This document shows positions 37,225 to 47,471 of a stretch of 64,000 nt of DNA, piece after piece. This DNA comes from Bacteroidota bacterium (lineage in GTDB: Bacteria; Bacteroidota; Bacteroidia; AKYH767-A; OLB10). The notes beneath the pieces are model-generated. The model had not been told where the DNA came from and did not search any database. It worked only from the letters and a program-made list of their open reading frames with translations. Both the position numbers and the translations under genes were made by a program. The stretch's first letter is position 1; every line of letters starts with the position of its first letter. Location: positions 1 to 64,000 of the forward strand of contig JADKDR010000012.1 of NCBI GenBank assembly GCA_016714535.1, in the 5' to 3' direction.

Positions 37225-37298
37225 TATCTAATTCCACCATTACTTGGCACAAAATTTTCATTGCCGGCATTGTAATAAAAAAACAATTAATAACTTAT

Positions 37299-37496
37299 AT
37301 GAAGGAGGACAACGAAGGCGAGAATTTTTACGAAATGCGATATGATTTTGAAGCAAAAATGAACATCATGGTCGAACATATTCAAGAGTATATTGATAAA
37401 GGGTTTTCCAATGAGCGTATTTCACGATTAATGGAAATGGAAAATGAAGAACTGGAAAAAATTATTTCCACTCATAACTTACGCGAGCCGAATTAA
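37299..37496 (+). CDS. Small conserved hypothetical protein
   Basis: The protein has 65 residues, highly acidic, with no signal peptide or Cys: YEMRYDFEAKMNIMVEHIQE, then YIDKGFSNERISRLMEMENE. It looks helical, with a pattern like short regulatory or adaptor proteins. I do not recognise a family. It follows mrp on the same strand and is closed by a strong terminator, so it is likely expressed with mrp. Confidence 0.6.
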   Translation: MKEDNEGENFYEMRYDFEAKMNIMVEHIQEYIDKGFSNERISRLMEMENEELEKIISTHNLREPN

Positions 37497-37509
37497 AAAA
37501 TAAAGGCAC

Positions 37510-37545
37510 AAAAAAAAAGCTTCTCGGTTGAGAAGCTTTTTTTTT
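37510..37545. terminator. Bidirectional terminator
   Basis: Stem AAGCTTCTC-ggtt-GAGAAGCTT (37517-37538) with A-run before and T-run after. It sits between two convergent genes and can serve both. Confidence 0.9.
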
Positions 37546-37560
37546 GATGTTCGATAAACG

Positions 37561-38625
37561 CTATAGATTTAAACGTGCTCCAATAGAGTGTGTACCCTGA
37601 AATGCGCTGATGGTTGCTCTGTAGCCATAATCCAGGCCAAGGCTTTTTCCACCTTTTCCAAAAGGCACTTCAAAAGATACTCCTGCATTTAAACCAGTTA
37701 ATGCGGTAGTACGTAATTCGCTATCAGTAATATCATCTTCATAGCAATAACCTGCGCGTAGCATAAACAAACTTTTGAATGCATACTCTAAACCTAACGC
37801 ATATTGATTGCGGCTAAATGAATTGCCGGTAAAGTTAGCTGCAGCAGTCAATCGGTGCATTTCGGCAAGTTTGAAATCATATGATGCTCCAATATTTAGC
37901 AAAGAGGGCAATTCAAAATTGGCTGACTTTTGTTGCAAACTGATTTGAGCACCGGTGTTTAATGTTCCCTTAATTGCCAAACCATCACCTGAATATTTCA
38001 TAGGGGCCGAAACATTCTTAAGTGCTATACCAAATTTCAAATTATCCTTGTCAGCATTAAACCCGGTAACGTATTGAATACCTGCATCGAAGGCAAATCC
38101 CTGAGCTTTTACGTTGGCAATCTGTTGTGAAATAACTTTTAAGCAAACACCTCCATAAATACGATTCGAAAACTCCTTGGAATAAGACAATCCAAGATTG
38201 AAGAATTGTGGCGAGAAGGTTCCAATACCACCCTCAGGTAAATCGGTTGTTGTAATTGGAATATCACCAAAGTTCATCGACATAACCGAAACACCAATTA
38301 CACCACTTTGTCCTACATGCTGCGCAAGGCCAAATTGATTTATGTTGATTTCGGAATTCTTTAACCATTGGGTATGATTAAATTGAATTTCGGTCTTCTT
38401 CACAAATGCTAATCCGGCTACGTTCCAAAATTGGGCCTCTAAACCACGAACACCTGCAGAGTTTGCACCACACCACCCGGCAGAACGCGCAAATGGGTTA
38501 ATGAGCAACTCCGAAGCACCGGAAGACCCGGCACGGTCTGGGTTGCCCGCCACAGCTACCATTGAAATTGCTGATAATCCAATTACCGCAATTCGCTTTA
38601 TACTTAATTTCAATATCCTTTTCAT
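37561..38625 (-). CDS. PorV/PorQ-family outer-membrane barrel
   Basis: The protein has 354 residues. A signal peptide (IAVIGLSAISMVAVAG) is followed by the family opening PDRAGSSGASELLINPFARS, then GLEAQFWNVAGLAFVKKTEI and QFNHTQWLKNSEININQFGL. The rest is a series of beta strands ending SIGARLNL, as expected for a FadL-like barrel. PorV is the T9SS shuttle that takes cargo from the translocon to the attachment complex; PorQ and others are paralogues. This copy closes a minus-strand unit of a TonB-dependent receptor, a 1349-residue surface protein and this gene (38 bp downstream of the latter). I infer that it serves that large protein rather than being the general PorV, but cannot prove it. 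Confidence 0.85.
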   Translation of the reverse strand: MKRILKLSIKRIAVIGLSAISMVAVAGNPDRAGSSGASELLINPFARSAGWCGANSAGVRGLEAQFWNVAGLAFVKKTEIQFNHTQWLKNSEININQFGLAQHVGQSGVIGVSVMSMNFGDIPITTTDLPEGGIGTFSPQFFNLGLSYSKEFSNRIYGGVCLKVISQQIANVKAQGFAFDAGIQYVTGFNADKDNLKFGIALKNVSAPMKYSGDGLAIKGTLNTGAQISLQQKSANFELPSLLNIGASYDFKLAEMHRLTAAANFTGNSFSRNQYALGLEYAFKSLFMLRAGYCYEDDITDSELRTTALTGLNAGVSFEVPFGKGGKSLGLDYGYRATISAFQGTHSIGARLNL

Positions 38626-38663
38626 AACTTTTACTTTTTAATAATTGTGGTTATAATTACTTT

Positions 38664-41600
38664 TTAGAATGTGTCAATATCAACAGGACGCATAATTAAC
38701 ATGGATTTTAATACTCGTGATCCTACACCTTCTATATCTACATGTATAAGATAAATTCCGCTTGCAACCGGCACTCCTTTTGTGTTTTTCAAATCCCAAT
38801 CTATTGAAGTATCCAGATTATCATTTGCTTTTGATAATCCACCCTGACTAACATCAGGAGAAACAGCACGCTTAAACTTACGGATGATAACACCACTTGT
38901 ATTCATTATGGTAACTACGCAGTTTGAGGGAAGATTGGTAATCTTTACTGTATTGTCCAATTGGTTTTTCTCATAGGAAGAATAACCATAATATGGATTA
39001 GGAACTACGTTAAGCAAATCTAAAGCCGACTTAGCAGTCTCTTCATCATTGGTAGTAATTTGCAATCCATCGGTTGAGAACTTATAGTATGGATTTTGTC
39101 CATTCTTATGCTCACCACCAACAACAGTACCATATCCTGTAAAAGTAGTGGCATTTGCAACCGCTGTAAATGTGCTGCCAGAAGCCAATTTTGCGGAATT
39201 GTACTCAATAGAATCTACCCGTACTTCATAAACAGTACCCGGAGTTAACGCTTCTCCTGCCTTCATTTCGTTGCGGGTATCGTATGTTTTATAGGTTTTT
39301 GAAACATTAATCTTTACAGTTATGTCTCCGGCATTTAAAGAGTTACCTTTTGCAAGCATAGGTAGTCCTACCCACATACAATCTTTAAATACACCACGCT
39401 TATTAGCAGCATTTGCCGAAGCAAGTAACTTATACATTACTCTACCATGATCATAGCGTGGCACATCGGTATTTTTATTTCCATTATGTCCAAAGATGTA
39501 TATATAATGCATGTTTCCAATTACAGGTTTGCCATTTGCATCATACTTGCTCGAAGTTGGATTCCATTTCATGTCATTATCTAATGCAGAGTTTTCACTG
39601 TATGCAATATTCAAACGCTCACCGGTTTCAAGATTTACTGCATACCCAGGGAACCATCCCATACCTGTAGGTGCCACAAAGTTTCCATCATTTGGATTAT
39701 CGCTAGAAGTGTTCGATGATGTTTTATTTCCATTTTTGTCTATACTAGGATCTTTACGCAAATTCATTTTCTCAGTTACCGCAGCATCATTCATTTCAAG
39801 CACAGGACAACGAGTCCATTTGCTTTGGTCGCTTGTCAAAACAAGTTGGGTAGATGCAAGGAAATCAATGCTGGTAAAATTATTTACAAGAGAAGAGTTT
39901 GAATAACGTGGTGCGAAATCAGTATCAGAACGGTTACAAACCATAAATGGAGCGAATTTTCCACCTAGTATACCTTCAAATACGCCATCATCATCAATGC
40001 CAAGGTATGGTGCCTCGTTCGATAAAATCCAGTTATCTTCATCAACACCACCATTTACATCTGCAAGGAAGTCTAACCATTTTGGACCACCGTAAGAAAT
40101 GGTAGAAGATAAAATCGGGCTTGTCATTTCTGTTACTACCTTATCTAACTTGGCAACCGGACGAATGTCTGCTGTCAATCCAAACTCGGATATTACCTGC
40201 TCATTAGCATAACCATAAGTATACTCAGATTTAATGGTATCTGCCATAGAAGCTTCTTTTAATCCCCAGTTTGAAACATTCTCGGTAACACCATCAAAAC
40301 GTAATTCAAATGTCCCTGGTTTAACACGCACCGGGTCGAATACTGAAATGTTTATTGGACTGGCATTCTTAGAATATACAGGGAAATAGCTTCGGTAATC
40401 TTCGGAAGTAACGGCTTCGTTTATAGAAGAAGAAGTCATAGATAGCATAAGACCTCCATTACCTTGACCTTCGATACGTTGCATTTCGCTACGATCACCA
40501 TATTGAGAATTAAAAACTGTTCCTCCATTTTGCACTTGAGGCTTGTGAGGAATAGCAGTGTAGGTTCTTACATTTAAGCGACCAGCCAAGTATGGTTTTT
40601 GTTGCGTAGTATTGGGTGATGGAACGGGAGTATGCATAAATGGAAGGTAGTTATTATAAGCATAAGCTATAACCACATAATAATAAGTTTTGTAGTTGGT
40701 CATAAATCCTTCGCCACCACCAAACAAATCTTTCCTCACCCTGAATACGTGTTTAATTCCTTTATCCTCGCCATTTACCATTTCCAAATCTTCCCAATCA
40801 TTTAATGCCCCATTCCAGGTATGATTAACTATTTGAGCAACACCATTTTTTACATCTACCTGAGCAAGCAAGCGCGCTCTGTCAGGATTATTTAAATCTA
40901 CCGGATCGTAGGTTACATCTTCAGCGGCAAGTTGATATATTAAATATCCTTCAAACCTAAACTTACGTTGCTCCTCGGTTAGAGTAAGTGTGTAGGAAGA
41001 ATCCCAATTTGTATTCACGGTGTCTCCATTTACAACGATTACCCCTGGTACCGAAACTGTTAGTGGAATTTCCTTTGGAATAGTAACATCCACTTCATTA
41101 TAAAATTCGGTTAAAGGCGATGCATAATTTTCAAGCGTTAAAATTATTTCACGATCCAACTCACGTATTGCTACATCGGGAGCGCGAGGTCCATCAATAA
41201 CCTTAAAACAATTATCAAACACAGCTTGTGCTTTAAAATCAGCCAGCTTCATTAACGCTACCGACTGCAATTGACCACCGCTTGCGGCTTTAGCCCAAAC
41301 AGCACCTATAGTAATATAGTTTACAGCACCAGGCAACAGCGTAAACTCTCCGGCAGACTGTAAAAATCTGCGGTCGCCAGGAGGATTTGCAGCATCATGT
41401 TCTGACCAAGGGTAAAATTGGTTGTTTGTTTTAGAAAGATCGGTATCCCAAGAGAACATATAATCGGTTGGTTCGTTTGCGGGATTAAAGCCGTCTTCTC
41501 CATAAGTCATGATCTGCCCGTTACCCCATGCACCCGTCAGGTAGTTATAGTGATGTTGTGGTCCATCAGGATTTCCATTAGGTGTAGCATTTACGTTATT

Positions 41601-42713
41601 GTAATACATGTATTTAGACATGATAATTTGCTCACCTGGTTCATCAACCTGACCATCGTTATCGTTATCAATTCCATCACCTCCATCCGCAAGGGGCCCC
41701 TGAAAAAAGTCAACTCCTATAGATGGAGGATTAGCACCGTAAGCACCGGCACCTTCATCATCGTTATCAGAGTTGTAAACAAAACCCAATCCCAAATCAA
41801 TATCGCAACCGACATAGTCATCCTGATATTGTCCCAAATCCGGGTCAACCCAATATCCAAAATAGGTGCTATCTAAAGACAATGAACCACGATTGATAAT
41901 TTTATATTTACAGAAGGTCATGTTGTTGATTTCATCATTTGTTCTAAAAGCAAATGCCTGACATTGAATTTCAAGACCTATTGGGCTTGCACTTAATGTG
42001 GCAGTGTGATCATTACCCACATCATTTATTACCCACCAAATTGTTTGATCACCAAAAAGGAAATCATTACATCCACCATTGGCATCAACTGTGTCATTAA
42101 AATTATAGTAAGGATAATCGCCTTCGGCAACACTATACTCTCCATTGCCATTGGCATCGTAAAATGGAGCAAGAAACAATTCCTCATTAAATGCCTGATC
42201 ACCATTTCCAGGCCAGTCTTTAATGGTATTTGTAGCATTCGCAGGATTAGCTATTGTGGCCAATACTTCTTCTTTAGATATTTTCCAAAATCTATCGTAA
42301 AAGGCACAACGTTGTGGCGTTATTGATGCATTTGATTTATCAACAGCACCAGGCCAGAAATCCAAACCTGTTTGACGATACGTTTGAGCTGCAACCTTAA
42401 TATTGCCGCTGGCATCCAAACCACCTACCCATACTGAGCTGGCATAAATGGAGTGCTTACCTGAGTTGATAGGAATTTCGTAACGAGGCTGAGCTGCAAA
42501 TGGATCCCACCACTGATCGCCTCCTGTAGTAAAACCGCAACGAACATTATTTATTTCCATATCTATTTTGGCAGTGGGGGTTAAGCATCCTGCAACAACT
42601 TTCTGATTAAGCCCCCCTGAGGCCATTTTCTTGCCTCCAACATTTTCTTTACCATAACTTACAAATGCAATAAGCATTGTAAGCATTGTTAAGTGATAAA
42701 ATTTATTTTTCAT
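38664..42713 (-). CDS. Large secreted protein with FlgD-like Ig C-terminal domain
   Basis: The protein has 1349 residues. A signal sequence (YHLTMLTMLIAFVSYG) comes first. Residues about 165-380 carry Ca-binding-type loops (YDANGNGEYSVAEGDYPYYN, DGIDNDNDGQVDEPGEQIIM). The middle has YTLTLTEEQRKFRFEGYLIY, FRVRKDLFGGGEGFMTNYKT and YYYVVIAYAYNNYLPF, like fibronectin-type beta domains. The C-terminus is FlgD-Ig-like (LLNVVPNPYYGYSSYEKNQL, SIDWDLKNTKGVPVASGIYL) and ends VLKSMLIMRPVDIDTF. This ending is not the ordinary Lys-rich T9SS tail. The gene lies between the TonB receptor (22 bp upstream) and the PorV-like gene (38 bp downstream), so all three are probably one operon. I know no function for it. 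Confidence 0.82.
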   Translation of the reverse strand: MKNKFYHLTMLTMLIAFVSYGKENVGGKKMASGGLNQKVVAGCLTPTAKIDMEINNVRCGFTTGGDQWWDPFAAQPRYEIPINSGKHSIYASSVWVGGLDASGNIKVAAQTYRQTGLDFWPGAVDKSNASITPQRCAFYDRFWKISKEEVLATIANPANATNTIKDWPGNGDQAFNEELFLAPFYDANGNGEYSVAEGDYPYYNFNDTVDANGGCNDFLFGDQTIWWVINDVGNDHTATLSASPIGLEIQCQAFAFRTNDEINNMTFCKYKIINRGSLSLDSTYFGYWVDPDLGQYQDDYVGCDIDLGLGFVYNSDNDDEGAGAYGANPPSIGVDFFQGPLADGGDGIDNDNDGQVDEPGEQIIMSKYMYYNNVNATPNGNPDGPQHHYNYLTGAWGNGQIMTYGEDGFNPANEPTDYMFSWDTDLSKTNNQFYPWSEHDAANPPGDRRFLQSAGEFTLLPGAVNYITIGAVWAKAASGGQLQSVALMKLADFKAQAVFDNCFKVIDGPRAPDVAIRELDREIILTLENYASPLTEFYNEVDVTIPKEIPLTVSVPGVIVVNGDTVNTNWDSSYTLTLTEEQRKFRFEGYLIYQLAAEDVTYDPVDLNNPDRARLLAQVDVKNGVAQIVNHTWNGALNDWEDLEMVNGEDKGIKHVFRVRKDLFGGGEGFMTNYKTYYYVVIAYAYNNYLPFMHTPVPSPNTTQQKPYLAGRLNVRTYTAIPHKPQVQNGGTVFNSQYGDRSEMQRIEGQGNGGLMLSMTSSSINEAVTSEDYRSYFPVYSKNASPINISVFDPVRVKPGTFELRFDGVTENVSNWGLKEASMADTIKSEYTYGYANEQVISEFGLTADIRPVAKLDKVVTEMTSPILSSTISYGGPKWLDFLADVNGGVDEDNWILSNEAPYLGIDDDGVFEGILGGKFAPFMVCNRSDTDFAPRYSNSSLVNNFTSIDFLASTQLVLTSDQSKWTRCPVLEMNDAAVTEKMNLRKDPSIDKNGNKTSSNTSSDNPNDGNFVAPTGMGWFPGYAVNLETGERLNIAYSENSALDNDMKWNPTSSKYDANGKPVIGNMHYIYIFGHNGNKNTDVPRYDHGRVMYKLLASANAANKRGVFKDCMWVGLPMLAKGNSLNAGDITVKINVSKTYKTYDTRNEMKAGEALTPGTVYEVRVDSIEYNSAKLASGSTFTAVANATTFTGYGTVVGGEHKNGQNPYYKFSTDGLQITTNDEETAKSALDLLNVVPNPYYGYSSYEKNQLDNTVKITNLPSNCVVTIMNTSGVIIRKFKRAVSPDVSQGGLSKANDNLDTSIDWDLKNTKGVPVASGIYLIHVDIEGVGSRVLKSMLIMRPVDIDTF

Positions 42714-42735
42714 TTATGTTAATTTGTTATTGTTA

Positions 42736-45700
42736 TTAAAATGTGAATTCAACGCCTAAACGAATCCTTCTAGGAAGACTATAATTAGCGGGGTTATTAG
42801 CCATTACACGATACATTTCGGTATAGGCATCCGGGTTAGGCTTGGTTGCTACAAGCTGCTGTCCTATAGCCGAATTCAAGAAACCATCATCTTCAGGGTT
42901 TCCGGTAAATCTGTAAACATTTACAATGTTATCCGTATTAAATAAGTTCAGAATTTGAGCATAAACCATTAATCCAAACGCTCCTTTTTTCTCTCCTTTA
43001 TCAAACATAAACTGTTTATCTACACGTAGATCTACACGATTTTGCCAAGGCAATCTTGATCCATTGATACTGCCTCTCAACTGCGAAGAACCTGCCTGTT
43101 GCAAGCCAATATTATCAACCTCGGTGCGGATATTACGTAACTGAGAATATGGTGTACCAGAACCTGCATTGAAAATAAAATTGAAGCCAGCATTAGCAAA
43201 AAATTGCTTGCCAAACCATATTGGGCCGTTGTAGTCAGTGCCGCTGCCATAGTGGTAATCAAATACCGTAACTAATGTATGGCGTTGATCAAAGTCAAGT
43301 GGAGCAATTGAGCGAAGGTTTGGTTGACCTAAGTTAATCAATTCCAAACCAGAACGATCTCCCGAACCTGTACCATCAGCAAATTGAAGCGTATAGCTAA
43401 CATTCATACGAACATTTCCGGTTCTGCGTAAATCATAAGTAAGCACTAATCCCTTGGCTGTACCAAAATCGAAATTGTCATAGGTTACATAGTTATTAGG
43501 ATATGCAAAAGCTATGTTACGTAACTGAATCATATCCTTAAACTCGCGATAGAATGCCGAAATAGAAAGTGAAGAACTGCGGCTTAACGCTTGTTTAAAT
43601 CCTAATTCATAATCGATGGTTTTTTCAGGCTTTAAATTCGGATTATTGATGGTACCACCTAATAAATCAAAATAATCGCGTGGAGTAACCCTCCAACGAT
43701 CGGGTGGGCGTTGTGTTAAGATATCATAATGTGCAAAGAATAATGCCATATCGCTAATAGGGAATGAAAATGCGATACGAGGCATAAACGTAATTTGCGG
43801 ATCATAATCTTTAAAAGATGATGATGTATTAAATGATCCGCTACGGATATCATCGCTTGGGTTTACTAAATATGGAGCAACCGTTCCGGTAGTTGTGGCA
43901 TTACTCAATACACGTGGGTCAGATAATAAGTTACCTTCGGCATCATACCAATCTTCGCCATTACGGTAACCTACCACATTGTTTTCACTTGGATTCTTTA
44001 CATCTGCAACATATACAACATAGTCATCGCCTATATTTGAAGGGCGGTTTGCAATGTTTAACTGACCTGCAGTTTTTGTTTCATATAATACAAATTTATC
44101 TTTTAATACCTTTTGGTTTGCATCAAAGCGATCTACACGAACACCAATATTAAAAATCAAATCATTAACCGCAAATTTGTCCTGGATATAACCGGCCATA
44201 TAGATAGGTGCAAACGGTGCATTTTCGCGAGTGAAATTCCCATCTTCATCTACTTTATTAAAGTAGTCATTAAATGATGGTCTGCTGGTTAACTTCTTAC
44301 CAGTGTAGCTGTAACCTGCATAGTCTACTAAGCCGGCTTGTAATAATTCTTCTGCGTTAAAATAGTCAATCTTAAATGTTTCGGGGCCGTAAGAATCAAT
44401 GTCAATATACGCATCATTAGAAAGTCCTAACGCCTCGCGTATATTTTCGTAGAAACCTACCTTACCATCATCCACATATCGCACAGGGAATGTCCAGGTA
44501 TCTGTTCCCACATCATAAGATGCACCCGGATCATTCTGAAAACGATTTACACGGTTTTTCAAATTTTGCAATCCGCGCATTCTGTTCCACAAGCCAATAG
44601 GCGCTGTGGCATAAAATGCATCAGTCCGTTGCTCATACTCAAACCCTAATTGAATATTGTGATTTTTAATATCGGCTGAGCCTGTGGCTGTTAAACGCAA
44701 CGATGTATTATCATCAATGCGATAGCTGTTAGGTTCACGGCCTGTATTCCATGCAAGTGCATAAACCGGGTCGGCACGGGTACCATTTATTAATGCTCCA
44801 TCGTTAATTAATTGCACAAAATTGCGAGGGTTGCCAAACAAGTCATAATATTGTTGAGTATACGCCTGAATATCAGGATTTATATCACCCGCGGCAAAGG
44901 TGATAGAATCATCTATAAATGATGTGGTTCCGTTTACTGAAACCGTATCATATTGGTCATCAGGCGTGCCATTTGGATCAAACACGTAACTGTCAACTGT
45001 TCCAGTACCAAGTCTTCTGTATGATTTGAACTGACCTAGGTATCCATATTCAAATAAGTTGTCGCGATGCGATTCGTCTTCTCTAACTTCTTTTGATTTG
45101 GAGTAATCGGCCTGCAAAACATAAAATGCATTTTTGATAACTGACGAGCTGCTTTCTTTAGTTTCAGCATTACCTCCAAGTCTGTGTAATAAACGAACAA
45201 ATCCACGATAAGCAGTACGAGTAATCTGTGGATTGTTATAAGGGTTGAACAAAGCATAGGAGTATGTAAACTCATTGAAGCGCTGGTATTCCCCACTTCC
45301 ACCTACTGTTATGGTGAAATTTTTTGCAGGTTGAATATCAATTTTTCCATTTAAACGAACCGCACGATTTTTTACATTTTGAAACGCTTTAATAGGTTCG
45401 AGATCAGAAAGACGAACATCTTCTGCACGCCTAATAAAACCATTACCATTTGGATTAGCAGCAATTGGATTTTTCCTTAAATCATCTAATACATCATCCT
45501 TAACTTTGTAAAATCCGATAGCCGAAGGACTTGGGTCCTTATCAGCCTGAAACTCACCAGCCACAAAGAAACCCACTATTGGGCGTTTTGTACCATCATC
45601 TGATTTTTTTGAATAGATAGGACCACTTACATTTAAACCCACCAGGTTATTATTGTAGGGGTCGGTTAATGCAGATGAATAAATCTCCAATCCTCCTGAA

Positions 45701-46397
45701 AATTTCCTTGAAGGCCCACGGGTGGTGATACTAATGATACCACCGGTAGCATCGCCATATTGGGCAGGCACACCGCCTGTTACCACAGTAATTTGTTCTA
45801 TACCGCTTTGAGGTAATCCTGTTGATCCTCTTACACGTATACCATCGATGAAGTAATCGGTGGCATTACCCTGGAACCACGTACATTTATATCATCTCCT
45901 TCTTTCTTTTGAAACACCCCGGCAGTAGTAGTGGCTAACGATTTGACATCACGCACCGGAGCTGCTTTGATATCTTGTGCCGTAATTGTAGCCTGGGTAG
46001 AAGGGTTACCTTTATCAATTACAGGAACCTTGTACTCTGTAATGGTTACGGCATTGATATCTACCGCACCCTTGCCCATCTTGATATCGGTAAAAGTAAT
46101 TTTACCCGATGATACTACCACTCCGTTTATCTGTGCGCTTTGATAGCCCACATACGAAGCTTTAATGGAGTACTTTCCGGGGTTTAAAGGCTTGATGGTA
46201 TAATTACCATCAAAGTCGGTTTGCGAACTTCCGGCAAGGTTTCCATTTAGTTCGGCAACCACGCTGGCAAATGGCAGTGGCTCATTTGTAGTAGCATCTA
46301 CTACTTTTCCCTTTATCGAACCTTCGTTAAGCTGGGCATGTACCGCAGCAAAAGATCCCATAAAAATTAGCAAGATAAGGTACAGTTTTCGCATCAT
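42736..46397 (-). CDS. TonB-dependent receptor with carboxypeptidase-regulatory domain, one frameshift
   Basis: The protein has about 1220 codons. The signal peptide (LYLILLIFMGSFAAVHAQ) is followed by a CarboxypepD_reg-like beta sandwich (GSIKGKVVDATTNEPLPFAS, KYSIKASYVGYQSAQINGVV). The plug domain follows (DINVRGSR, then IEQITVVTGGVPAQYGDATG). A large barrel follows, with outer-strand turns such as FMPRIAFSFPISD and NLKPEKTIDYELGFKQALSR, and it ends SLPRRIRLGVEFTF. The frame is broken once near 45877, where the sequence AGGGT needs one more G to join DINVRGSR to GNATDYFIDGIRVRGSTG. I infer a homopolymer sequencing error. It is the first gene of the three-gene unit. The substrate is unknown. 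Confidence 0.88.
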
Positions 46398-46554
46398 AGC
46401 GTTTGAATTATTTGGTTTGAATTATTGTTCGAAAGAGATTAATTTTATGTTAAAACTTGCGCTAATGTAATCAGATTAAAAATTAACTTCCAAATGTTTT
46501 TTGCATTATGACGTAATTTTTACTTTGTCAAATAAGCAATACCGCTCTGAAATG

Positions 46555-46992
46555 CTACGCGCGTAAGCATTTTGGGGCTGAAAGTATTTCATAATGGAGA
46601 ATCATTGTTCGTAAGTCGTGACCATTGTTAATTACATTTTGTGAAGTTTCATTTATAATAGATTCTACACTATCAGCTAACTCATAGGCAAGATGAGTTT
46701 GAGTTTCATGTTGATGTTGAGCAGCACGAAACATGCCTTCTTCTTCAAGATTATGATAGGTTGTTGTTAGGCTTTCGAGTGAACTAATGGTTGGAGTTGC
46801 AGCTTTTCTGGCCGGTCTGGTTACTTGTTTTGTCATTTTAACTCGAGGCTGTTTAAGCGCTTGAGGCTTGGGGAGCTCCTTTTCGATTTCCGCCTTGCGT
46901 TTTAATGCTTCGCTTTGCTGAATATTATATTGCCTGTATATATAATAAACAGCCAACGCAACCAGAGCAATTATGGTTTTAAAGTTTTCCAT
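46555..46992 (-). CDS. Small single-helix membrane protein
   Basis: The protein has 145 residues. An N-terminal membrane helix (FKTIIALVALAVYYIYRQYN) is followed by a Lys/Pro-rich linker and a conserved-looking end (VINNGHDLRTMILHYEILSA). Proteins with such an anchor and a DLR--ILHYEIL-type end are frequent in Bacteroidota and have no known role. It is monocistronic. Confidence 0.65.
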   Translation of the reverse strand: MENFKTIIALVALAVYYIYRQYNIQQSEALKRKAEIEKELPKPQALKQPRVKMTKQVTRPARKAATPTISSLESLTTTYHNLEEEGMFRAAQHQHETQTHLAYELADSVESIINETSQNVINNGHDLRTMILHYEILSAPKCLRA

Positions 46993-47344
46993 TAAGATAC
47001 TAATTTGAGGACTTTCGTAATTTGAGGTTCGAAAGGTAATTTCTTTTTGTTAAACCGAGCAATTTTTTTTCTATATCATTTATTTTTTTGAAGGCTCGGA
47101 GACTGTTTAACCTTTACACTTATCTTAGGAAAGCTTCTTTTACAAGCAATAGCTGTGCACTATATTTAGCTCCATTGTCCTTTGGCAATGGAGCCAGCCC
47201 TTTGTGATACATAATTTTTATAATCAGAAAATTCACAATCGTAAAATAATCAGATAAAACCTAAACCGGCTTATAATCTTAAAACAGATAATAACTTACA
47301 GGTTTTTGTTAATTAATTTTTACTCATGTTGAATTGCATAAAAC
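46993..47344. other. Divergent intergenic stretch with an orphan hairpin
   Basis: No gene is visible. At 47169-47194 a perfect 9-bp stem GCTCCATTG / CAATGGAGC encloses an 8-base loop (TCCTTTGG). No T-run follows on either strand, so it is not an ordinary terminator. Confidence 0.5.
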
Positions 47345-47352
47345 TAACTTTG
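47345..47352 (+). promoter_or_regulatory. Candidate -7 element for smc
   Basis: TAACTTTG, 119 bp before ATG 47472. The nearest upstream TTG elements have short spacing, so support is partial. Confidence 0.4.
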
Positions 47353-47471
47353 CCGGTTCTTACAAAAACTGACTTTCTATTTTGCTAAAAACTGATATAA
47401 AATTTCATCAGTTTCAAAACCTTAACGTTGAATAGCAGAAAATAGAACAGTCCTATACCTTACATATTAGT

